Positions 56,795 to 64,000 of a stretch of DNA of 64,000 nucleotides are shown in pieces. The DNA is from Paraconiothyrium sp. Pb-2020 (Eukaryota; Ascomycota; Dothideomycetes; Pleosporales; Didymosphaeriaceae), in NCBI GenBank assembly GCA_022419385.1, contig JAJUBI010000002.1, positions 1,674,001 through 1,738,000 on the forward strand, in the 5' to 3' direction. Position 1 is the stretch's first letter; each line of letters opens with the position of its first letter. The notes beneath the pieces were generated by a model that was not told the DNA's origin, did not search any database, and saw only the letters and a list, made by a program, of their open reading frames with translations. The position numbers and the translations under genes were made by a program.

Positions 56795-57930
56795 GTGACC
56801 AGGGTGATCACTAGGAGAACTCGTTTCAGCGGAGACGATACAAGGATACCATATCCACCCGATGTTCTTGAGGCGTTCATTGAGCATTGGAAAATTGCTG
56901 ATGTTTGCTTCCGTGCACAAGCAAGAGCCGGATCCTGCAGCCTCTTGTGTAATCCTGTGCATGGTGATCCATCCTATACCGGTAGGCCACCTTGTCTGTG
57001 GTACTCCCTTGTATCTGAACCACGCCCTAGGTCTTGTCGCACGGTGTGTCTACGGTCTCCCTTTCCGAGGCACGCTAATCATCACACACGATCGCAACAA
57101 AAACAGCACCTACGCAATTTGCTTCGGTATCGCCTCAGAACATGCGCACAGACTGACCGCGCGCTTGGAAGAATCTCAAAGCTATGCCTTCTTCCCCTTA
57201 CACGTGGCTAGCCTGCTTTCTGATATCGCTCTTGAAGATCTAGAGCAGTTCTCTAGAACAACTTTTTTTGACTTCATTTCTGTTCGGGAAGCCATGGGCA
57301 CAAATTTGTACTCTCTATTTGCAGAGCGCAGTATGCGCGCCCCAGACCTGCTCGACATGCCAAGAAGACTCACTGCTTTGGCAAATGCGCTGGCAAGCAA
57401 TTGCTCGTCTCTGAAGGGCGTGAGCGGCATCGTTGATAGTATGGAGTCATATCTGGAGGGCAAGCAGAACGTGGTGAACCATGACCCCGCTAGTCTCGAT
57501 GCCTTTGCCGATCAGTTGAGCCTGATGCGTCAAATAGTCAAGAGCGCATTAAGGAGAAATGAGTACGTGAAAGAATCAGTGCAGGCGCAGGTCCAGATGG
57601 TGAGATACCAATGATGAATACTACAGAAATCTTGATTGATAGCTACAGGTCTATGCTCTTCGAGCGCAGCAGGATAATGAGATGAGCCATCAGTATGGCG
57701 CTGACATGCGGGTCATCTCCATCGTCACGCTCATTTTCTTACCGGGAACATTCATTGCTACATTCTTCAGCACTAGCTTTTGGGATTTTGGTCCGGCGAA
57801 CGAAGGGCCCATAGTCTCTAAGTGGGTTTGGCTTTACTGGGTCGTTACTGTAGTATTGACGACTTGTGTCATTGGTGCTTGGATCTGGTGGCCATTGCTC
57901 GCGAGATTCAACAAGAGAAGGCTGCTATAA
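56795..57930 (+). CDS. CorA-like Mg2+ transporter family protein, 5' end incomplete
   Basis: Three exons are seen: one ending at 56981, 57031-57599 and 57649-57930, with introns of 49 bp each. The first carries PPDVLEAFIEHWKIADVCFR; the second reads GLPFRGTLIITHDRNKNSTY and SRTTFFDFISVREAMGTNLY, typical of fungal CorA-like proteins; the third has the two C-terminal membrane helices (VISIVTLIFLPGTFIATFFS and LYWVVTVVLTTCVIGAWIWW). The canonical GMN loop of Mg2+ channels is replaced by STSFWDF, as in many fungal CorA-like homologues, so ion selectivity is uncertain. No ATG was found at the 5' end; upstream exons are missing from this model. Confidence 0.72.
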
Positions 57931-58483
57931 GGGAAACAATGCGAGCTGGAAACACGAGAAATAGTAATGCGGATAGAATCTCCACAAATATAAGCGTCTA
58001 AGATAACGAAGTTCGACACTTGAACTATGTATACTGCACAGTTTCGTAACTTCTACTTTTACTTGCCGGTTGAGTTTAGAGGCTGAGTGTTCAAACGGAT
58101 ATCTACACCTCAAAATGTTCAATGTCTTAGTATTCATAGTTTCCCTTCTCTCGCTTACTCTCACCGACCGTCTATTTTGAAGAACCTGCTCAAGCCAGCT
58201 TAATGCTACATAAGTAGATATGGTGATTAACTGGTGCGTCTTTGGCGACGTCTTGATACTCGTACTCATGTTAACGGTGCTAGAACAGCATGCGCAAGTT
58301 ATATGGCACCTTTCATGGAAGTATCGCGAAATAATTTTCAAGCGTATAGACTTGATCGCGTAATGCAAGTGAAACATTTGTCAATGATATCATCATAATA
58401 AAATCACTATTTACCTACTCGAACACCTTGCTCTAAGCCACAAAGTAGTGTTCAGAAATAGACCACCAGTTTTGAGCCACTAT
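57931..58483. other. Gene-free spacer
   Basis: Convergent 3' flanks of the CorA-like gene and the signal-anchored gene. It is AT-rich and no gene is seen. Confidence 0.5.
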
Positions 58484-59204
58484 TCACATTGTAAAAGTCC
58501 TCAAACACGCTGTCATTTTGTCACCGGTATTTAACAGCGATGAACGTAGACGTAAGTGAGAAAGCGCTGGACGCGGCGGACTAGGACTCCTCTTCTTTGT
58601 TGATGACGGCAAAGTTTCAGTGACGAGGGTCTCCGAGCTGTTTGATTTTGAGATCACTGGTGCGCTAGGGTGTTCGGATCCTAGAGCAGAAGGATTCCAG
58701 AGTGCAGTTGATGCTCCAACAAACGAAGCTTCCACAGCTTGCAGAGGTTGGCGGAGTGGAAGAGTATGCACAGATATTGGAGCCGCGGTCGTGTTTGAAG
58801 CCAGGGCGATGTTATGCGCTGATCATTTGTTAGCAACGAAAATCGACTTTCCTCTACGGAAAACGCTTACAAGACTGTTGAGGTATGGTAGATTTCCAAT
58901 CCAGACTCCGCCGTCGCCGTCGCAACTGCATTATACCAACGACACAAACAACGAGCGATCCGAACGCCAACAGTACCGAGAATATCCCAAAAGTCGTCGT
59001 AGACAAGAATTCCGGATTTTCTGCTGAGGCTGTTTGGGCCACAGAACTGCTGTTGTGGCAGGACGTGTCGTTGTGAAACAACCGCACCTTGTCAACAGTC
59101 TTCTGTGAACCGGGGCTAAGACTCGGAAGGGCCGAGACTGTGTGCCAGTAGAAGGTTGTGTACATCAAGGTGATGAGGAAGAGAGGGCTAAAAGAGGAAG
59201 TCAT
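58484..59204 (-). CDS. Signal-peptide plus single-TM surface protein
   Basis: Exon 1 (59204-58871) and exon 2 (58818-58484) are joined by a 52-bp phase-1 intron; 222 residues. An N-terminal signal peptide (SPLFLITLMYTTFYWHTVSA) is followed by a short Ser/Asn-rich luminal or extracellular part with two cysteines and N-glycosylation sequons (NDTS, NSSS). A membrane helix (FGIFSVLLAFGSLVVCVVGI) then ends in a basic stop-transfer LRRRRRS, and a Ser/Pro-rich cytosolic tail follows. The build is that of small fungal surface sensors or mucin-like proteins; no WSC or other domain is seen. Confidence 0.65.
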
Positions 59205-60057
59205 CGTGATTAGGATTGTACTCAGGGTCTAGGCTATGCGAATAACTGCTGGGGAAGCGATCTAGAGCGCAGATCTTGAATACATATATCATGAAACGCA
59301 GGGACTATGATCCACAAAGAATGAGCCAAAAAGCCCTTATGACGTATGTTCGTCTTGCAAAGAGGCGCAAACACCATAGATTCACAGTGCGGATAGGCGA
59401 ACTCAGCCTCCTGCGCATATCGTCAGTCACGAAGCTGTGAGCGAAGCCACGCTTGTGGCTTTGCTGGGGGCGGACAGACATGATGTGTATAATTGTTTGT
59501 ATCAGGATTGTGGCTGTTGGAGGTGTTCGCTTAATGCTCGGTGGCTGGCAGGCTGAGCTTCAGCTGAACCGGAGGCTGTGGCCTCAAGAGACCTGCACGT
59601 GAGCCATTGGGACATGTCGAAGTCGAACGTGGATTGCAATATCAACGACTGGATCTGAGAAAGGACGTCTGGGAGTTGGCACCATAGTTGAAGAAGATTT
59701 ATGTTACTCCTCTCGTCTCATGTCCAAGTCGGCTGTGAGCTTACATATGTACCACATGCAGCACACACGAAGGCATGAAAGTGTAAATAGAGGATTGCAT
59801 ATCCGAGAATAAATCACTCTTCGACGTGTAAATTGAGACCTGATACTGTATGGCCGACTTCCACTTTGGCCTGGGGGATCCGGAACGGTATCTTGCGTCT
59901 CCTAGATGTGCTAGTGCTGGAATCTGATTTGCTATCCAAAGCCCCGCTAACCTCATTGCTACGATGACGTATTGTGCTCGTGAACATACTCCAGGTACCT
60001 GCATTATCATTCTCTACTCATGCTTCCCAATAGACTGCCAACGTTGCAAACAGAAGT
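59205..60057. other. Divergent promoter region
   Basis: Between the surface-protein gene (-) and the sugar transporter (+). No further feature is supported. Confidence 0.45.
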
Positions 60058-61554
60058 ATGGATCTTTCTAATAGCACTCACCCACGATGGTGGAAGGATC
60101 CAGGCCTGCGCAAGCTCAATCTCCTACTTTCAGCATGCTACCTAGGAGCCATCGCAAACGGCTACACTAGCTCTCTCATCTCCAACCTAATAGCCAACCC
60201 AAAGTGGTTTGCAGACCTTGAAGGCCTTTCCAATATCAAGCTACTAGGACTGGTCGTGGCTGCGCAACCAATAGGCTGCATCGCTGCATTCTTCCCAGCA
60301 CCCTGGCTCTCAGACACCTTTGGCCGGCGAGCAGGAATGATGTTTGGCAACATCTGCATGACCATTGCATTCATCGGACAGACCTTCTCCCACGACTTCG
60401 GACAGTTTCTCGCAACACGGTGTCTTGCTGGATTTGGCACGATCTTCAACATTATAGCGTCTTCGGCTTTGCTTACGGAGCTTGCACATCCTCGACAACG
60501 AGCTATTTCTGGCGCATTATTTAACACGTTCTACTTCATCGGCTCGATGGTCGCTGCTTGGACATCGTATGGAGCCTTGCACTTTTCGGGCTCATGGTCG
60601 TGGCGTCTACCAGTGACCGCCCAACTCGTTTGGACTGCAGTTCAACTTCCCTTGATCTTCTTCTGTCCTGAATCACCTCGCTGGCTCGCATCGCATGGAA
60701 AGCCTGAAAAAGCTCAGCTGGTACTTGCTACATATCACGCAAACGAGAACCTGCACGACGAACTGGTGATTTTCGAACAAACACAATTAAGCTTGACAAT
60801 TGGGTCCGAGCATCAGACTCATAGAGCTAGTTGGTCGGCGCTCTGCACGACGTCAGGGAACCGAAAGCGCCTTACTCTATCAGTAGTCATCGGTGTAGCT
60901 ACTCAATGGTGTGGGAATGGCGTTATCACCTTTTACCTGGCACCTGTATTGCGTACAGTTGGTGTCACCAGCTCATTCAAACAGCAAGGCATAAATGGGG
61001 GTCTGCAAATCTATAACTGGTTTCTAGCCTGTGGCGCTGCACTCCTCGCTGAGAGAGCTGGTCGACGTCGATTATTCTTAACTTCTGCCGGGACAATGTT
61101 GGTTTTCATGACCTTGGTCACCGTTTGCTCTGCCCTGTTCTCAACCTTCCAGTCCGTAGCAGCAGGCTACGCAGTCATCGTATTCCTCTTCTTATTCCTC
61201 GGTGGGTATGTTATTGGACTGACACCAATTCCTATCCTCTACATCAACGAGATCTGGCCCAGCCACGTCCGCGCGAAAGGATCGAGCGTCTTCTGGGTTT
61301 CTCAAGCTGCTGCTACTTGCTTCAATCAATACGTCAATCCCATTGCCTTGGAGAAGATTTTGTGGAAATATTATCTGGTCTACGTGGGCGTGTTGATCGC
61401 CGTTGTCGGTTTTATTTTTTCATATGTGCCAGAGACCAAGGGGCTGTCGCTGGAAGAAATTGGTAGGATTTTTGACACGCGGCAGACGAGCGAGACTGAG
61501 CTGGACGCAGTGGAGCTCCAGCGGAACTATGAGCAACACATTGTTGATCCTTGA
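60058..61554 (+). CDS. MFS sugar porter (lactose/hexose type)
   Basis: A single exon of 498 residues, the usual size, with about 12 membrane helices. Family signatures are in place: LSDTFGRRAGMMFGN (loop 2-3), a central PESPRWLASHGKPEKA, YNWFLACGAALLAERAGRRR and the C-terminal FSYVPETKGLSLEEIGRIFD. These mark the sugar porter subfamily (TC 2.A.1.1), proton symporters of the plasma membrane. ATQWCGNGVITFYLAPVL in helix 7 resembles LAC12-like fungal transporters, which carry disaccharides or hexoses. The substrate cannot be assigned. No damage is visible. Confidence 0.93.
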   Translation: MDLSNSTHPRWWKDPGLRKLNLLLSACYLGAIANGYTSSLISNLIANPKWFADLEGLSNIKLLGLVVAAQPIGCIAAFFPAPWLSDTFGRRAGMMFGNICMTIAFIGQTFSHDFGQFLATRCLAGFGTIFNIIASSALLTELAHPRQRAISGALFNTFYFIGSMVAAWTSYGALHFSGSWSWRLPVTAQLVWTAVQLPLIFFCPESPRWLASHGKPEKAQLVLATYHANENLHDELVIFEQTQLSLTIGSEHQTHRASWSALCTTSGNRKRLTLSVVIGVATQWCGNGVITFYLAPVLRTVGVTSSFKQQGINGGLQIYNWFLACGAALLAERAGRRRLFLTSAGTMLVFMTLVTVCSALFSTFQSVAAGYAVIVFLFLFLGGYVIGLTPIPILYINEIWPSHVRAKGSSVFWVSQAAATCFNQYVNPIALEKILWKYYLVYVGVLIAVVGFIFSYVPETKGLSLEEIGRIFDTRQTSETELDAVELQRNYEQHIVDP

Positions 61555-61628
61555 TGAGTATAATACTAAAAACACATGCATATGCTCAAGTGTCCTACAC
61601 GCATGACCAACAAGCTTATGGGCCTTGT

Positions 61629-62690
61629 CTAATTACTCCAAGCGACAGAGAACGGCTTCGAATGAGTAAGCACCGAATCATCGAACGCTATCGGACCATT
61701 ACGCTCCGCGAATTCTCGCAGACTTCCAGTTTTGAGTGAATACTCGCCCGCGGGAACTTTGATGAAACCCGGATTTAAAGTGAGGTCACCAGACCAATCA
61801 GTCCCCACGATTGCTCCATTAGCTTGCTCACCATCAACCCATAGTGGAACTGGCTATGCCCTGGTATCGTTACCTGCATAGTGCAGGTAAGTCTTGATCC
61901 AATGAGAACCCATGCCCGTGAACCAAACAATTCCTTACGTCTCACTAGGGAAACTGATAGGTTTTTTCTGGGCTTTGAGCCTCTACACCTTAGGACTGCG
62001 ATCGAGGTTGCCCCTAAATTCAGGATAGGGACCGCTGAGTTCAAGGCCATCTGGACTCTTGAACAAGACCCAGCCGGACCAGATAAGAAGAAAGTCAGCG
62101 CTAGGTTTTTTCGAGTCGATAGCAGTGACTTGCATGATTATTTTGCCTTTCGCTGGAAAGGTCACTTTGGTGCTCGAGAAGTTCAATGTGGCACTGGGTT
62201 GTACATGGCGTTTGTTGTTTATGTCATCGTAGTTGGTGATGGGCTCAAAATGCAGACAGGGCTACCTTACTGTGTTTCCCGGAGTGAATTCCCAACATCA
62301 GCTCGTTCGTTCGATATTTCGAAATTCAGAGCCTTGTCCCCGATATTGACTACCTCCGATGTTCTTCGAGGTGCGATGACTGGATTGGATTGAATTACAG
62401 GTTTTGAGCGTTGACATAGGCAGTCGCAGAGGCAGCGCGGTCGAGTAGGATCATTCCCGCGCCTTACTGTGCCGTCGAGGCATATCCGAGACTCCATCCA
62501 CCTCCCGCGTCGCGATCAAGGAACTTCGTCGTCGAGGTCAACAAGTTTGCTACGCGACCCATATCAGTTGTACTCAATGCCTGGCCCACATGAGCCACCG
62601 CGCCTGCGACTACCGGCGTCGCGAACGAAGTACCTCCGCCGAATTCAAGGTTTTCGCCAGGAACGAGAAGTGGCAGGTGAAACAAGATGT
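61629..62690 (-). pseudogene. Subtilisin-like protease (S8) relic, 5' truncated
   Basis: Minus-strand fragments in shifting frames follow the order of a large secreted subtilase. The catalytic Ser block is GGGTSFATPVVAGAVAHVGQ (about 62640-62570); then AGMILLDRAASATAYVNAQN; then an Fn3-like region (TLNFSSTKVTFPAKGKIIMQ; IWSGWVLFKSPDGLEL); then GTDWSGDLTLNPGFIKVPAG and a C-terminal SLKTGSLREFAERNG, with a stop at 61629. In-frame stops interrupt it several times (after VNAQNL, before GIVWFTG, and before PVPLWVDG), and the Asp and His catalytic regions are absent before the next gene. It is clearly not functional as read. Confidence 0.7.
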
Positions 62691-63036
62691 TACGGTTCAG
62701 TTCTGAACGCGAATTGTAAGCTGCAGATGCATGATTACGACAATTTTTGGAACATCATGTGATTCACATCCCCGACGATATTTGGAGTCGCAGTCGAGAG
62801 CCATTGTTGGCCAGACAATCCAGTCGTACACGATGATGCGGGTGTTTGTCACGATACGGAAGATGAGAGATGAGGCTCACGCATCGTCACACGGGCCCCA
62901 CTTTTTACCTGGGCCTCGGTGAAACAAAAACCCGGCCCCGCTAAAAATTTAGGACGATCTGCTCAAAGTCGCTTTCCCACCAACACGCTTTCTCACGACT
63001 CTGCGCATCCATGGTCATTCATCCCAGCTCCTAGTC
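62691..63036. promoter_or_regulatory. RRP8 upstream region with PAC-like and RRPE-like motifs
   Basis: Two GATGAG hexamers (62862-62867 and 62869-62874) and CTAAAAATTTAG (62941-62952) lie within 180 bp of the RRP8 start. GATGAG (PAC core) and AAAAATTT (RRPE-like) are known ribosome-biogenesis promoter elements in ascomycetes. The matches are short and function is inferred. Confidence 0.4.
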
Positions 63037-64000
63037 ATGTTTTCCGTTCCCGGATGGAATGTCTCTGCGAATCTCGCGACACAGATCGAGACCCCGAAGC
63101 CACAAGATCCTGAAAAACAGGGCAAGAAAGCAAAAAAGAAGAAACAGAAGCAGGAGGAGCAAGTCAATGAGGCAAATGTTGGGGAGCTGTGGGACAGAGT
63201 GATTGAGGGGAAGACACCTAAGGCCCCAGAAAAGAAAGAGCCAGGGAAACCCGAAGGTGTACGGACAGAAGAGGGTGTCAGAGGGAAGAAGAGGAAGAGG
63301 GGGACGAGGGGCGCAGGGCGTGGTGACAGTGGAAGCAAAGGGGATGCAAAAGTGGCAGACAGTACACAAGAAGCCGTTGAGGCGGAGACTGCTGCGGAAG
63401 TCAAGCCAAAATCCATTGATGGTGATTCCAAGCGCGACAAGAAGAAGCAGAAAAAGGAGCCCAAGACCGACCAATCGTCTAAAACTGCAGACACAACCAT
63501 GCCACCTGCAGCTATAACAGATTCTCTCCTCCCACCTGAGCCCAAAGGCCTCACCCCTCTCCAGAAGTCTATGCGCCAGAAACTCGCTGGCGCCCGCTTC
63601 CGCCATCTCAACGAAACGCTGTACACCAAACCCTCCACCGACTCCCTCGCCCTCTTCAAAGAAGATCCCTCCATGTTTGAAGACTACCACCGCGGTTTCG
63701 CGATGCAGACCGAGGGCTGGCCTGAGAATCCCGTGGACGGCTACGTGAATGATGTGCTCACGCGCGGCAAAATACGAGATCGCAACGCTTCCAAAGACAA
63801 GAAGCGGAACGAGAAAAAGCCCAGATACCGAGACCCAACCAAGCCAGAGCCCGAGGAACTGACTATAGCAGGGGGACCGAAAACCCTACCCAGGAATCTT
63901 AAGGGCCATTGTACTATTGCGGATTTGGGGTGCGGCACAGCCTCCCTCTCCTACCGCCTCCAATCCCATCTCAAATCCCTCAACATGCACATAGACTCTT
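63037..64000 (+). CDS. RRP8: RRP8, 25S rRNA m1A methyltransferase (runs off the window)
   Basis: The frame from the ATG at 63037 (MFSVPGWNVSANLATQ) stays open to the last base, about 321 codons. The N-terminal ~170 residues are Lys/Glu-rich, as in nucleolar proteins. The conserved region follows: LTPLQKSMRQKLAGARFRHL, NETLYTKPSTDSLALFKEDP, MFEDYHRGFAMQTEGWPENP, then CTIADLGCGTASLSYRL, SAM-binding motif I. Rrp8 methylates N1 of an adenine in 25S rRNA helix 25.1 during ribosome assembly in the nucleolus. The 3' part, with the remaining methyltransferase motifs, lies outside the window. Confidence 0.9.
   Translation, partial: MFSVPGWNVSANLATQIETPKPQDPEKQGKKAKKKKQKQEEQVNEANVGELWDRVIEGKTPKAPEKKEPGKPEGVRTEEGVRGKKRKRGTRGAGRGDSGSKGDAKVADSTQEAVEAETAAEVKPKSIDGDSKRDKKKQKKEPKTDQSSKTADTTMPPAAITDSLLPPEPKGLTPLQKSMRQKLAGARFRHLNETLYTKPSTDSLALFKEDPSMFEDYHRGFAMQTEGWPENPVDGYVNDVLTRGKIRDRNASKDKKRNEKKPRYRDPTKPEPEELTIAGGPKTLPRNLKGHCTIADLGCGTASLSYRLQSHLKSLNMHIDS

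Noticed and set aside
63015..63690. Two 219-codon minus ORFs rich in Phe/Leu/Ser
   Set aside because: They are reverse-strand shadows of the Lys/Glu-rich N-terminus of RRP8.
38000..64000. Secondary-metabolite gene cluster
   Set aside because: A regulator, oxidase, transporter and peroxidase are present in the window, but no backbone enzyme (polyketide, peptide or terpene synthase) is seen and the genes are far apart among housekeeping genes.

Overview
The window is a piece of a filamentous ascomycete (Pezizomycotina) nuclear genome. Short GT-AG introns of about 48-120 bp split many genes. The products are typically fungal: a Zn2Cys6 regulator, fungal C2H2 proteins, a CorA-like transporter, an MFS sugar porter, a class II peroxidase and a CAX-type exchanger. 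Genes lie on both strands, with long gene-free spacers between them. No CRISPR array, rRNA, convincing tRNA or intact transposon was seen. A Dothideomycete is my guess; the sequence alone does not prove it.

Layout. 1-10 kb: a doubtful ORF, a small cupin, a membrane-anchored alpha/beta hydrolase, a peroxisomal FAD amine/amino-acid oxidase and a decayed Ca2+/H+ exchanger. 10-17 kb: a multi-pass membrane protein, a charged His/Arg/Glu-rich protein, an augmin HAUS3-like coiled-coil protein and thymidylate synthase; the last two share a divergent promoter with an MluI cell-cycle box. 18-32 kb: a small membrane protein cut by an in-frame TGA, an unknown multi-exon locus, two diverged C2H2 paralogues sharing an intron position and phase, a secreted cysteine-containing protein and a CHORD-like zinc protein. 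32-36 kb: no assignable gene, but a direct repeat with a perfect hairpin. 36-46 kb: an unknown CxxC protein, a zinc-knuckle/2EXR protein, a frameshifted Zn2Cys6 regulator, a HIT hydrolase, a STEEP1-like protein and a myosin essential light chain. 47-60 kb: a tiny predicted secreted peptide, a secreted ferritin-like remnant, a TM/coiled-coil protein convergent with a four-exon membrane protein, a metallophosphoesterase paralogue that has lost nearly all metal ligands, a secreted peroxidase, a CorA-like transporter and a signal-anchored protein. 60-64 kb: a sugar transporter, a subtilase relic and the 5' part of RRP8.

Housekeeping genes (thymidylate synthase, HIT hydrolase, myosin light chain, STEEP1, RRP8) are intact. 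They are mixed with accessory genes, several of them broken by single-base indels or stops. I see no biosynthetic cluster. The strongest leads are the catalytically dead phosphoesterase with an intact ORF, the possible stop-codon readthrough (or nonsense) gene at 18.5-18.9 kb, and the paired C2H2 paralogues. All gene models are read by eye; exon joins are inferred from GT/AG, phase and protein continuity.
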